DNA of 64,000 nt. Source: Halobaculum litoreum (lineage in GTDB: Archaea > Halobacteriota > Halobacteria > Halobacteriales > Haloferacaceae). This document shows, piece after piece, positions 8,642 to 19,203 of this stretch; the first letter of the stretch is position 1; every line of letters starts with the position of its first letter. The notes beneath the pieces were generated by a model, which was not told where the DNA came from, did not search any database, and worked only from the letters and a program-made list of their open reading frames with translations. Made by a program: the position numbers and the translations under genes. The stretch lies in the NCBI RefSeq assembly GCF_030127125.1, contig NZ_CP126156.1, positions 1 to 64,000 of the forward strand, given 5' to 3'.

Positions 8642-9538
8642 TCAGTCGCCGCCGAGCGCGCTCCCGAGGCCGGCCGGTTCGCTCTCGCCGTCGGCGGTGT
8701 CGGGGTCGCCGACCGCCGACGCGTTCCGGTCGTCGACCCACGGCGGCGGCGCGGCCGCCGACCCGCCCACCTCGGCGCGGAACCGTTCGGTCGTCGTCGC
8801 CGTGAGCGAGCTCCCGTCGTCGGCGTCGTACGTCGCCGTGAACCGCAGGTCGTACGCCAGCACCACCCCCGCCTCGGTGACGGTCGCGTTCAGGCGGTAG
8901 TCGCGCAGCGGCGGCCCGCGGCGGCGGTCGAGCTCCTCGTGGTCGGCGCGGACGACGTACAGCGTCTCGCCGTCGACGGTCCGCGTGTCGACGAGCCGGG
9001 CGTTCGTCCCGACGACCGCGCCGAACACGGAGTCCTCGCCGGTGTCGTCGGCGCCGGCGATCGTCGGCGGCTCGCCGCGGATCCGGCGGACCGTGACATT
9101 ACCGTCGCCGTCGACCGAGCGCGTCGCGGTCACCGTCCCGTTGGTCCAGAACTCGAAGACGGGGAACGGCGAGACGAACTGGTCGGGGAGGCCGCCGCTC
9201 TCGTTCACGCGGTAGCGGAGCCGGGGGCCGGCCGACTCGATGCGGATCGCGGTCGTCGAGACGGTCGTGCCGTTCGCGTCGACGACGGCGCGTTCGACCC
9301 GGACCGTCGAGTTGACCCGGTCGAGCACCCGGTCGTGGTTGCCCGCGAGGACGCGCGCGTCGACGCCGTCGGGGCCGACGCCCGGCGGGTACGTTGGCGC
9401 GGGCGTCGCGGTCGGCGTGGTCGTCGGCGTCGTGGCGAGCGCGGGGTTGATCGTCCGCTCCCCGCCGTCGCCCCCGGCGCCGCAGCCGGCGGTCACGAGC
9501 GCGACGGCGACGGCGACGACGACGAGCGGGCGGAACAC
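8642..9538 (-). CDS. Haloarchaeal lipoprotein (DUF7537-like)
   Basis: This 298-residue secreted lipoprotein has a hydrophobic signal peptide and lipobox TAGC at about residues 16-19. A Thr/Pro-rich linker follows (TTPTTTPTATPAPTYPPGVG). The ectodomain has repeated beta-rich stretches such as NSTVRVERAVVDANGTTVST and potential N-glycosylation sites. The next gene downstream on this strand is a paralogue with the same layout. The DUF7537 family name is from memory. Likely anchored in the outer leaflet of the cell membrane. Function unknown. Confidence 0.75.
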   Translation of the reverse strand: MFRPLVVVAVAVALVTAGCGAGGDGGERTINPALATTPTTTPTATPAPTYPPGVGPDGVDARVLAGNHDRVLDRVNSTVRVERAVVDANGTTVSTTAIRIESAGPRLRYRVNESGGLPDQFVSPFPVFEFWTNGTVTATRSVDGDGNVTVRRIRGEPPTIAGADDTGEDSVFGAVVGTNARLVDTRTVDGETLYVVRADHEELDRRRGPPLRDYRLNATVTEAGVVLAYDLRFTATYDADDGSSLTATTTERFRAEVGGSAAAPPPWVDDRNASAVGDPDTADGESEPAGLGSALGGD

Positions 9539-9541
9539 ACC

Positions 9542-10419
9542 TCACCCACGGAGCGGCGGGAGATAAGTCGCCGTGCCGGCGGTGGCGTTGGCCAGCGCCT
9601 CCGCGACCCACGGCGGCCGCGGGACGGTCGTGGTGCCGACGTCGTCGACGCGCAGCCGCACCGCGACGGTGCCGGGGTCGTTCCCGAGGAAGATCGCGTA
9701 CCGGAGCGTCAGCGACCGCACGACCCCGCGCTCGTCGACGGTCGCCGAGAGCCGCACCTGCCGGCGGTCGGGGAGGCCGGACCGCTCGATCCGCCCCTCC
9801 GCGGCTTCGATCACGGCGACGCTGCCGTTCGGCGTCGCCTCGGTGCCGGCGTAGCTCGGGCGCGTGTCCACGGACGCGGCGTACAGCCACGCGCCGCCCG
9901 TGGGGTCGAGCCCGACCGGCGCGCCGGGGTCGCCGGGGCGCCCCTCGAGCGTCACCTCGCCGCGCCAGCCACCCGCCGGCTCGCCGACACCGAGGCGTTG
10001 CTCCAGTGGGCCGAGGCGAGCCTGTTGTCGCCACGCACCCGCTCGAACGTGTACAGCGAGCGGTCGCCCGCCACCGCGACGCGCGCGGCCGAGCGCTCGA
10101 CGACGCCCTCCGGCCCCTCGACCGTCCGCGTCAGCGAGACGGTCCACGACCCGGAGCCGTTCGTCAGCGCCGCCCGGTGCCCGTCGATCAGCGCCTCCAC
10201 GTCGACGCCGTCCCGCGAGACGCCCGCCGGGAAGCCGCCCGTCGGCGTCGGTCGCGTCGGGGTCGCCGTGGGCGTCTCGGCGAGCGCGGGGTTGACCGTC
10301 CGCGCCCCGGCGTCGCCGGCGCCGCCGAAGCCGGCACACCCCGCACAGACGAGCAGGCACGCCAGCGCCAGCGCCGCGGCTCGGGGCGGGCCGCGGCCGT
10401 CGGCGGCGCTCCGTGTCAC
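9542..10419 (-). CDS. Haloarchaeal lipoprotein, paralogue of the neighbour (frameshifted)
   Basis: A GTG start at 10419 gives a signal peptide with lipobox CAGC. The Thr/Pro linker TVNPALAETPTATPTRPTPT follows, then a domain like that of the gene at 8642 (compare the PPWV endings). An indel near 9970 breaks the frame between SVSASRRV and GEPAGGWRGEVTLEGRPG. The two copies are in tandem on the same strand with 3 bp between them, pointing to a local duplication. Cell-surface location is expected. Function unknown. Confidence 0.72.
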
Positions 10420-10502
10420 GCGGTCACGTTCGGCGCGGCGCGGCAAAAGCGGGCGGGTGCCGGGCGGCGTCGGGCGGCGGCACTCGGCGACTCCGGGCGG
10501 CG

Positions 10503-11141
10503 TCAGGCGCCGTCGCCGTCGCCGGCGCCGGCCACGGCGGCGTCGTCGCCGTGGAACGCCTCGATCAGCCGGTCGGCGACGTCCTCGACGCGGTCGATCA
10601 CCGCCTCGGGCGAGCGGGAGGCGTCGACGCGGACGAACCGCTCCGGCTCGGCGTCGATGAGGCGATCGTAGTTCGACTGCACCTCCGCGAGGAACGAGAC
10701 GCGCTCGAACTTGTCGGTGGCGCCGGCGCGGGCGGCGGCGGTCTCGGGGTCGACGTCGAGGTAGATGGTCGCGTCCGGCTCGCGCGTGAACGCCCCGTGG
10801 ATCCCGCGGACGTACTCCAGCGGGCGGCGGATCTCCGAGTCCGCCAGCGACGCGGCCTGGTACGCGTACCGCGAGTCGGTGTAGCGGTCGGAGATCACCA
10901 CGTCGCCGTCGGCCAGCGCCGGGCGCACCACCCGCGAGAGGTGGTCGGCGTGGTCGGCGGTGAACAGGAACAGGTCCGCGAGCGGGTCGGCGTCGTCGTC
11001 GCCCAAGGACCGGCGGACGGCGTCGCCGTACCACGTGTCGGTCGGCTCGTGGGTGAACGTCGCGTCGGGGCGGGCGTCGTGCAGCGCCTCCCACGCGGTC
11101 GTCTTCCCGCTCCCGTCGAGCCCTTCGAGCGTGAGGAGCAT
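10503..11141 (-). CDS. tmk: Thymidylate kinase
   Basis: dTMP kinase makes dTDP for DNA synthesis. The 212-residue protein opens [20 protein letters not shown], with the P-loop at residues 7-14. It has the family DR(Y/H) signature in [18 protein letters not shown] and a lid-like arginine region ([20 protein letters not shown]). Length and order match the family. A Gly/Asp-rich tail is a lineage extension. It is followed on the same strand by the lipoprotein gene pair with an 80-bp gap, so probably not coupled. Confidence 0.94.
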   Translation of the reverse strand: MLLTLEGLDGSGKTTAWEALHDARPDATFTHEPTDTWYGDAVRRSLGDDDADPLADLFLFTADHADHLSRVVRPALADGDVVISDRYTDSRYAYQAASLADSEIRRPLEYVRGIHGAFTREPDATIYLDVDPETAAARAGATDKFERVSFLAEVQSNYDRLIDAEPERFVRVDASRSPEAVIDRVEDVADRLIEAFHGDDAAVAGAGDGDGA

Positions 11142-11216
11142 CGTGTCTACCGTCGGTGGTCGGGCCGGGGGCTTACCCCTTGCGTGTCGGCGCGGGCGGG
11201 CCCGGCGCGCGCCGGT

Positions 11217-12806
11217 TCACGTCACGACGACGAAGCGGGCGCCCCCGAGGCGCTCGCCGTCCTCGACGCGGACGGTCCAGCCGTGGGCCTCGGCGACGCG
11301 CGCGACGATCCCGAGACCGAGCCCCGTGCCGTCGGCGCCGGAGTAGCCCACGCGGAACACCGCCCCGCGCTCGTCGTCGGGGACGCCGGGGCCGTCGTCC
11401 TCGACGGCGAACCCGTCGTCGGTGCCCGTCACGAGCACCGTCGACGCCTCGCCCGCGTGCTCGATGGCGTTGGCGAACACGTTCTCGAACAGTTGGGCGA
11501 ACAGGCTCGGGTCGGCCTCGACCGTCCGGTCGGCCTCGACGACCAGTTCGGCGTCGGCGGTGTCGACCGCCTCCCACGCGGCGCGGGCCGTCTCGGCCAC
11601 CGACCGTCGCTCGGTGTCGTCGGCCTCCTCCCCCACCGCGAGCGTTCGGGCGTTCTCGATGATGTCGGCGACGCGCTCCAGCGCCTCGCCGGCGGTCTCG
11701 AGGTCGGCCACGGCGTCGGCGTCCGTCTCCCCGTCGAGGCGGTCGCGCGCGAGGTCGACCCGGCCCGTCGCGACGTTGAGGGGGTTGCGGAGGTCGTGGG
11801 AGACGACGTTGGCGAACTCCTCGAGGCGCTCGTCCTGTGCGGCGATCGTCGACGCCTGCTCGCGCAGGCGGACCGCCCGGCCCGCGCGGTCCAGCGCCGC
11901 GGTCGTGTTGTCCGCGAGGACGCGCGCCAGCTCGCGACGGCGCCCGTCGAGGTCCATCCCCTCGGGGAGCGCGACCGACAGCGTCCCGTGGTCGCCAAGC
12001 GGGTACACCGCCGTCACGCCGAGCGTGACCGCGGAGCCGTCGGTCGCGTCGTCCCGGACGAGCGGCTCGCCGGTCGACAGCACCTCGCGGGCGACGCGCT
12101 CGGCGTCGACGTCGCCGCCGACGCCGACGCCCTCGGCGGCGGCGGCGGAGACGGCCACGAGCGGGAGGCTGTCGCAGTCGGGGTCGCGGAGCCGGGCCCC
12201 GCTGTACGGCACGCCGAGGACCGTCTCCGTGGCGTCGACGGCGGCCGCGACGATGGCCTCCGGGTCGTCGGCCGCCTGCATCGCACGGGTCGCGTCGTGG
12301 AGGCCGCGCAGCCCGCGTCGGTCCGCGGCCGCCTCCAGCGCCGCCGTCGCGTCCGAGGCGAGCGTCTCCAGCAGGTAGCGCGTCCGTCCGTCGAACCCGT
12401 CGGCGTCCAGCGTCGCGAGCGTCGCGACGCCGTGAGTGCCCAACGGGAGGTACAGGGCGTGGGCCACCGGGTCGGCGCCCGTCCCGGGCGTCGGCGCCTC
12501 GACGGCGACGGCGTCGCCCGCGACGTACGCGCGCCACGCGGGGCTGGCGTCGTCGCCGCGGCGGTGGTCGTCCCAGTCGTCGAGGTAGGGGCGGGCCGCG
12601 TCGGCGGCGGCGACCACGTCGAGCGCGTCGCGTCGCGGGTCGTACGCCCGGATGGCGGCGAGCGGCACGCCGAGCGCGTCGGCGCAGGTGTCGACGAACT
12701 CGCGGGCGACCCGCTCGGTGTCGTCGGCGCGCGCCATCCGTCGGCTGGCGCGACGGATCGCGAGGAGGTCGTCGTCCGCGGCGTCCGGGGACGGCGGGCG
12801 CGACAT
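11217..12806 (-). CDS. Sensor histidine kinase with two GAF-like domains
   Basis: This 529-residue soluble kinase has no transmembrane segment. Two GAF-like modules cover about residues 20-155 and 170-300. The dimerisation/phosphoacceptor region contains VVSHDLRNPLNVA, with the phospho-His near residue 337. The ATPase domain shows the N box (ENVFANAIEHAG) and G boxes (EDDGPGVPDDERGAVF and GTGLGLGIVARVAEAHGW). It would phosphorylate a response regulator not encoded nearby. The ligand is unknown. Start ATG 12806 is the first after a clear gap. Confidence 0.92.
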   Translation of the reverse strand: MSRPPSPDAADDDLLAIRRASRRMARADDTERVAREFVDTCADALGVPLAAIRAYDPRRDALDVVAAADAARPYLDDWDDHRRGDDASPAWRAYVAGDAVAVEAPTPGTGADPVAHALYLPLGTHGVATLATLDADGFDGRTRYLLETLASDATAALEAAADRRGLRGLHDATRAMQAADDPEAIVAAAVDATETVLGVPYSGARLRDPDCDSLPLVAVSAAAAEGVGVGGDVDAERVAREVLSTGEPLVRDDATDGSAVTLGVTAVYPLGDHGTLSVALPEGMDLDGRRRELARVLADNTTAALDRAGRAVRLREQASTIAAQDERLEEFANVVSHDLRNPLNVATGRVDLARDRLDGETDADAVADLETAGEALERVADIIENARTLAVGEEADDTERRSVAETARAAWEAVDTADAELVVEADRTVEADPSLFAQLFENVFANAIEHAGEASTVLVTGTDDGFAVEDDGPGVPDDERGAVFRVGYSGADGTGLGLGIVARVAEAHGWTVRVEDGERLGGARFVVVT

Positions 12807-12907
12807 TGGCCGTGACGAGGCGGCTCTCGGTGATAAGCGCGTCCCCTCGTGGCGGTCCGGCGACGGGTTCGTGGCGCGCCGCCGAGGGGCCGGTCGAGGC
12901 CGCCGGC

Positions 12908-13120
12908 CTACAGGAGGAACGTGGTGACGAACAGGAACACGCCGACCCCGAGCGCGGCGACCAGCGCGACCTTCCACGCGACGCTGAGCAGCAGGCGGCC
13001 GACGGTCAACACGACGAGGAACGCGACGAGCGCGAGGAACACCTTCCCGACGGTCGTGTCGAGCGGGGCGGGCAGTTGCAGGAGCGCGGTCGCGGCGAGG
13101 GCTACTGTCGCGGCGTTCAT
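12908..13120 (-). CDS. Small two-helix membrane protein
   Basis: This 70-residue hydrophobic protein has helices at about residues 25-45 and 48-68 (KVFLALVAFLVVLTVGRLLL and KVALVAALGVGVFLFVTTFLL region). It ends at the membrane segment. It is isolated upstream of the histidine kinase on the same strand. Function unknown. Confidence 0.6.
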   Translation of the reverse strand: MNAATVALAATALLQLPAPLDTTVGKVFLALVAFLVVLTVGRLLLSVAWKVALVAALGVGVFLFVTTFLL

Positions 13121-13533
13121 GCCCCCGGCTTGACGGGCATCGCGTATAACCTTCTTGTCCGCCGGCCGTCACCCGAGTCGCGACCGCGTTGTATCCAGAT
13201 ATGTGCGATCGTGTTCATGCACGATCGCGCCTACCGACGCCGTCGTGCGGTTTCGTTCCGCTCCCGATCCGGTTCACTTTCACTCCGCTCTACACAGTCT
13301 TATACTGCCGCTCGTACAACACGATACCGCGACGAAGCAGACGCGTGCAGGCTCGAACCGAGAAGCGACGCGCACATCAAGTGCGCTTGAATTAACACAA
13401 CCTCACCGGAACCCACGCCGTTTATCTGCGTGGCTCCGGTACGGAACGTTCGTCCGACAGCACCTATGGAACGCCACTACGCCCACACCGATTTCCGCCG
13501 ATCGACCGGTCTCGCCGGGGAGGTACGCGACGA
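13121..13533. promoter_or_regulatory. Long 5' region of ribonucleotide reductase with two inverted repeats
   Basis: This 413-bp region lacks a credible gene. It holds a perfect 9-bp inverted repeat, gcgatcgtg-N6-cacgatcgc, at 13205-13228. It also holds an imperfect hairpin (ccggaacccacgc / gcgtggctccgg) at 13406-13439 with the TATA-like tttatc in its loop. The second hairpin lies about 100 bp before the nrdJ start. Either could be a regulator site. No known NrdR box was recognised. Confidence 0.45.
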
Positions 13534-16500
13534 ATGAGTCGCGCGGACCTCGGCGCCGACGAACTGGAACTGCCGATCAAACGCACCGACGGGGAGACGC
13601 TGCGCGAGCGTCTCACCTCGAACGCCTACGACAACATCCTGCCGGCCCGCTACCTCCGCAAGAACGCGGACGGCGAGCCCGTCGAGACGCAGGAGGAGCT
13701 GTTCGAGCGCGTCGGCCACAACGTCGCGCTCGCCGAGGCCGTGTACGAGGCCGACGAGCCCGTCACGGTCACGCCCGACCAGCTGAAGCCCGACCACCCG
13801 CGCCGCGACGAACTCGCCGCCGAGGTGTTCGGCGCGGGCGTCACGGCCGCCGACGACGCCGAGACGGAGCTGACCGTCCACAACGTCAACAAGTTCGCCT
13901 ACGAGACGGTCGTCCCGGAGCTCCCCGACGACGTGCGGACCCACGTCGAGGAGACGGCCGCCGAGTTCCGGGAGCTGATGGAGCGGCTCGCGTTCATGCC
14001 GAACTCGCCGACGCTGATGAACGCCGGCGACGAACTCCAGCAGCGTCCGCCTGTTTCGTCGACTCGCCCGACGACGACATCGACGACATCCACCAGACGG
14101 CCAAGGAGGCCGCCCAGGTGTTCCAGTCCGGCGGCGGGATGGGGTACGCGTTCTGGAAGCTCCGCCCGTACGGCGACGCGGTCGGCTCCACCGGCGGCAT
14201 CGCCTCCGGCCCGATCACGTTCATGCGGACGTTCGACCAGATGTGCGAGACCATCGCGCAGGGCGGCGCCCGCCGCGGCGCCCAGATGGGCGTCATGCGC
14301 GTCTCGCACCCCGACGTCATCCAGTTCATCCACGCGAAGAACAAGGACGTCTCGCTGGCGAACACGCTCCGCCTCAACGACCCCGACGACTTCACGCACA
14401 CGTCGTTCGCGGACGCGCTCGACGAGGCGCGCGAGCTCATCGACGACGACGGGAAGGTGCCCAAGCACCTCCGCAACGCCGTCGAGGGCCACCTCTCGAA
14501 CTTCAACATCTCCGTCGGCGTCACCGACGACTTCATGGAGGCGCTCGACAACGGCGAGGAGTTCACCTTCACCAACCCGCGCACGGAGGAGCCCCACGTC
14601 GCGACGCCCCAGACGAAGGAGCTGTACGAGATGTTCGGCCTCGGCGAGCACGTCGAGGTCGGCGAGGTCCTCTCGGTGCCGGCCGCCGCTATCTGGGACC
14701 ACATCGTCGAGGGCGCCCACGAGAACGGCGAGCCGGGCGTCGTCTACCTCGAGCGCATCAACAAGCTCCACAGCTTCGACGTCGAGGAGCACCCCGACCA
14801 CCGCATCCTCGCCACCAACCCCTGCGGCGAGCAGCCGCTCGAGGAGTACGAGGCGTGCAACCTCGGCCACATCAACCTCTCGACGCTCGCGTCGCTGGAC
14901 GCGCCCGACTGGCGCGTCTGGAGCGAGGCCCACGCCGACGAGTACGACTCCGAGCGGGCCGCCGTCGAGGCGTTCCTCGAGGAGGCGATCGACTTCGAGG
15001 AGTTCGACCACCGCATCGAGATGGGGACGCGCTTCCTCGAGAACGTCGTCACCATGTCGGACTTCCCGGTCGACAAGATCGAACAGAAGGTCCGCGACAT
15101 GCGGAAGATCGGGCTCGGCGTGATGGGGCTGGCACAGCTGTACATCCAGCTGGGCGTGCGCTACGGCTCGGAGACGGGGAACCTCGTCGCCGAGGAGCTG
15201 ATGACCCACATCAACCACGAGTCGAAGGCCGCCAGCCACGACCTCGCCGAGGAGCGCGGCGTGTTCAACGACTGGGCCGACTCGAAGTACGCCGACCCCG
15301 TCCGCTACGCCGACTGGTTCGAGCAGTACGTCGGCGAGGACCCCCACGACTGGGAGGACGGCTACCCGATCCGCAACCACAACACGACGACCATCGCGCC
15401 GACCGGCACGACCTCGATGGTGGGCAACACGACCGGCGGCTGTGAGCCGATCTACAACGTCGCCTACTACAAGAACGTCTCCGACGACGTGCAGGGCGAC
15501 GAGATGCTCGTCGAGTTCGACGACTACTTCCTGCGCACCCTGGAGGCGAACGACATCGACGCCGACGCCGTCAAGCAGGAGGCGCAAGACCAGATGGCGA
15601 ACAACGAGTTCGACGGCGTCGAGGGGCTGGAGACGGTGCCGGACGCCATCGGCGAGCTGTTCGTCGTCACCGGCGACCTCACCGCGAAGGACCACGCGGG
15701 CGTGCAGGTCGCCTGCCAGACGGGCGTCGACTCGGCCATCTCGAAGACGGTCAACGCGCCCAACGACTCCACGCTGGAGGACGCCCAGGAGGTGTTCGAG
15801 TACATCTACGAGCACGGCGGCAAGGGCGTCACCTACTACCGCGACGGCACCCGCTCGAAGCAGGTGCTGACGACGCGCGCCGACAACACGGAGTTCGCCG
15901 ACGAGAGCGAGGCCGCCGAGACGCTCGTCGAGCAGATCACCGAGGTGTTCGGCGGCATCGAGGGCTTCCTCGACAACGAGGACGTGCAGGCCGCCCTCGA
16001 CGCCGAGGTGGCGGACCTGCTGGAGGCCGCCGACGAGAAGACGGTCCACATCGACTACACCGAGAAGCGCGCCCGGCCGGACTCGCTGCGCGGGGTCACC
16101 CAGCTCATCGAGACCGGCTACGGGAAGATGTACATCACCATCAACGAGGACCCCGAGACGGGCGAGCCGTTCGAGCTGTTCGCCAACATCGGCCACTCCG
16201 GCGGCTTCACCAACTCCTTCACGGAGTCGCTGGCGAAGGTCATCTCGACGGCGCTGCGCTCGGGCGTCGACCCGCGCGAGATCGTCGACGAACTGCAGGG
16301 CACCCGCTCGCCGAAGATCGCCTGGGACAAAGGCGAGCAGATCCAGTCCATCCCGGACGCGATCGGCACGGCGATGCGCCGCTACCTCGACGACGAGGTG
16401 GAGAAGGGGTACCCCGAGCAGACGAGCCTCGACCAGGTGACCGAGGAGACGGACGCCGCGAGCGGCCCCGAGGCCGACGGCGGTGCGGCCGTCGAGTCCC

Positions 16501-16676
16501 CGTCCGGGAGCGCCCCGGGTCCGGAGGACGCCGGCGACGTGGCGGCGCGGACCGACGCGGTCGACGAACTCATCGCGAACGGCGAGTCGCCCGAGTGTCC
16601 CGACTGCGGCAGCATGACGCTGTACTACTCGGAGGGCTGCAAGACGTGCGAGTCGTGCGGCTGGTCCGAGTGCTGA
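13534..16676 (+). CDS. nrdJ: Adenosylcobalamin-dependent (class II) ribonucleoside-diphosphate reductase (frameshifted)
   Basis: Class II ribonucleotide reductase reduces ribonucleotides with vitamin B12. Visible features are FMPNSPTLMNAGDELQQ, the active-site region ACFVDSPDDD, QGGARRGAQMGVMRVSHPD, the radical-site NPCGEQPLEEYEACNLGHIN and IAPTGTTSMVGNTTGGCEP. A C-terminal zinc-ribbon tail reads CPDCGSMTLYYSEGCKTCESCGW. One base is missing near 14042, between DELQQ and ACFVDS. Reconstructed length is about 1047 residues. No intein interrupts it, although haloarchaeal homologues often carry them. Confidence 0.95.
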
Positions 16677-16681
16677 GCCGG

Positions 16682-16735
16682 CGCTGAGGAACCCGGCTCG
16701 ACCGCGTTTTTCGCGCGTTCGCGCGCTCCTGTTCG
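16682..16735 (+). terminator. Possible terminator after nrdJ
   Basis: Shortly after the nrdJ stop a T5 run (16707-16711) is followed by a small inverted repeat, gcgcg ttc gcgcgc. Archaeal termination depends mainly on T-runs, so this is a weak candidate only. Confidence 0.3.
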
Positions 16736-16776
16736 ACGAGCAACAGCTATTCGCGCCGCCCGCGTAGTCCACCGTC

Positions 16777-17650
16777 ATGCCCACCGTGGAGACGAACGGC
16801 GTGGAGACGTACTACGAGCGCCGCGGCGACGGTCCCCCGGTCGTGTTCGTCCACGGGGCGGCCGTCGACCGCACCCAGTGGGCGCCGCAACTCGACGCGC
16901 TCGCGGGCGACTACACCGTCGTCGCGTACGACGTGCGCGGCCACGGCCGGACCGGCGGATCCGCCGTGGAGGCGTACAGCATAGAAGCTGTTCGCCGACG
17001 ACCTCGCGGCGCTGATCGAGGCGCTCGACCTCGACCGCCCCGTGGTGTGCGGGCTGTCGATGGGCGGCTGTATCGCCATGACGTTCGCGGCGCGCCACCC
17101 CGACCGCCTGTCCGGACTGGTGCTGGCGGACACGTTCGGCCCCGTCCCGCTCACCGTCGGGGACCGGCTGTGGCGCGAGGCGCTCCGGCTCACGATCCCG
17201 CCCGCCCGGCCAGCCGGCTACGAGCGCGTCGAGCGGGGGATGGTGTGGCTCCAGCAGCGCCTCTCCGGGGCGGGCGTCGCCGGCGATTACGGCCGCATCG
17301 AGGCGATCCGCGACCGGGGGCCGCGGATGGCGACCGAGGAGTTCGCGAAGGTGATCCGCGCGATCGCGTCGTTCCACCGGACGCGGGTCGACTTCGGCGC
17401 GATCCGGGTGCCGACGCTGCTGCTGTACGGCGAGCACGAGACGGGCGTGATCCGTCGCCAGATGCACGAGCTCGCGGCGCTGATCCGCGACGCCCACCTG
17501 TTCGCGGTCCCCCACGCCGGCCACGTCGCGAACCTCGACAACGAGGCGTTCGTCGGCGGCGCGATCCGGGGGCACCTCGGGCTGGTGTGGCCCGACCACG
17601 CACCGCGGGACGACGACCCGGCCGTCGTCGCCCCGGGAACGGACGGCTGA
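16777..17650 (+). CDS. Alpha/beta hydrolase (frameshifted)
   Basis: This alpha/beta-hydrolase fold enzyme has an oxyanion-hole region PVVFVHGAAVDRTQW. The nucleophile elbow is GLSMGG (Ser of the GxSxG type), an acid is expected near LLYGEHETG, and the catalytic His is in VPHAGHVANLDN. The reading frame breaks near 16983, where tac agc ata gaa must join ctgttcgccgac (LFADDLAALIEALDLDRP). Length is about 290 residues. The substrate is unknown. Members include esterases and peroxidase-like hydrolases. Confidence 0.86.
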
Positions 17651-17689
17651 GGCGACCGCCGCCCGCCGGTGCCCACGCGATACGTACGA

Positions 17690-17756
17690 CGGACGTACCG
17701 TGGAATCACTACATATTTATGTGAATATTACTTGGTGATGGTAGCCCGCATCGGGC
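17690..17756 (+). promoter_or_regulatory. AT-rich promoter of the subtilase gene
   Basis: A strongly AT-rich block (catatttatgtgaatatt, about 17712-17729) stands out from the GC-rich surroundings about 30-45 bp before the start. It is a good TATA candidate for the protease gene. Confidence 0.5.
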
Positions 17757-19096
17757 ATGCTACCTATGAACATGAACAGGCGGACACTGTTGCGCGGTAT
17801 CGGTGCGGCCGGGGCGACACTGACGTTCAGCGGACTCGCCAGCGCGGGGGGGTCGGCCCAGTACGTCGTCGGCGGCAACTCCGGCGACCTGGGCGACCGA
17901 CTGGCGGGGACGGACTTCGCCGTCCGACACGTCCTCGCCGGGGGCCGCGTCGCCGTCGTCACCGGTCCGGCCGGCGCGGGCGACACGCTCGCGGCGACGT
18001 CGGGCGTCACCGCGGTCAGCCGCGACGTCGAGGTCGAACTGGAACTGCCGGAGGTGGACGCCGACGACGTGTCCACGCCCGGCGACGACGCGGCCTTGCG
18101 CGACCTCCAGTGGGACAACGACCTGCTGGAGACGGGCACCGCCCACGAGACCGCCACCGGCGAGGGGGCGCGCATCGCCATCGTCGACACCGGGATCGAC
18201 CTGAACCACCCGGATCTGGGGAACGTGAACGCCGACCTCGGGCGGGCGTTCGTCGCCGACGACGACGTGCCCGAGATCGGCCCCGACGATTCGGGGTTCC
18301 ACGGCACCCACTGCGCCGGCATCGCCGCGGCGACCGGCGAGGCCGGCGTCGTCGGCGTCGCGCCCGACGCCGGCTGGTGCCGATCCGCGTGTTCCCCGCC
18401 GAGGGGGGCGCGACGTTCGGCGACATCCTCAAAGGGATCGACTACGCCGCCGAGATCGACGCCGACGTGGCGAACTTCAGCCTCGGCATCCCGGGCGTCC
18501 AGGAACCGGGCGTCGAGGTCAACCAACTGCGCGCGAACGTCCAGCGCGTGTTCCAGAGCGCCGTCCGCCGCGGCACGGTGATCACCGGCTCCGCGGGCAA
18601 CGACTCCGGGAACCTCCAGCAGGGGGGCGGCCTCACGCTCCCGAACAGCGTCCCCGCGGTCATCACGGTCAGCGCGACGTCGCCGGCTGACACGCTGTCG
18701 TTCTACTCGAACTACGGCACCAGCGACATCGACGTGGCCGCGCCCGGCGGCTGGTACGAGACGATCCCGCGGACGCTCGGCGAGGGGCCGCTGAGCGAAC
18801 CGGGCGACATCCCGTTCCCGTTCAACGGCGTGTTGTCGACGTGGCCGACGAACCTCAATTCGAGTATTTCCGAGCAGATCGGGACACAGGGCTACGACTA
18901 CATCTCGGGCACCTCGATGGCCGCCCCGCAGGTCGCGGGCCTCGTGGGTCTCGTGCGCGGGGCCGACCCCTCGCTCAACGCGAACCAGGTCGAGAGCGTC
19001 ATCAAACAGGGCGCGGAGTTGGCCGACGGCGCCAGCGATCCCGAGTTCGGCGCCGGGCGGGTCAACGCCGCGAACACGGTCGACCTGCTCGACTGA
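17757..19096 (+). CDS. Halolysin-like secreted subtilisin-family serine protease (frameshifted)
   Basis: This S8 protease has an N-terminal Tat signal (NRRTLLRGIGAAGATLTFSG) and an inhibitor-like propeptide (residues about 35-100). The catalytic triad is seen in order: Asp in IAIVDTGIDLNHPD, His in GFHGTHCAGIAAATG, and Ser in SGTSMAAPQVAGL. One base, probably a C, is missing near 18374, between GVAPDAG and LVPIRVFPAEGG. The first of three close Met codons is 17757; 17766 or 17772 may be used. About 446 residues. It lacks the C-terminal extension of some halolysins. Exported folded and active outside the cell. Confidence 0.92.
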
Positions 19097-19203
19097 GGCC
19101 GCGCCCCGCCGCCCGTTGACACCGTTTCTTCGTCGCCGCCCGACCCCACAGCAACATCTGTTCGTGTGCGGCAGTTTATCAGGCCCGACGCCGACCCGGA
19201 GGT

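Noticed and set aside
13121..13533. Cobalamin riboswitch before the B12-dependent reductase
   Set aside because: No B12-box-like conserved pattern; only simple inverted repeats were seen.
13534..16676. Intein in the ribonucleotide reductase
   Set aside because: Family motifs follow at normal spacing and length is normal; only a single-base indel is present.
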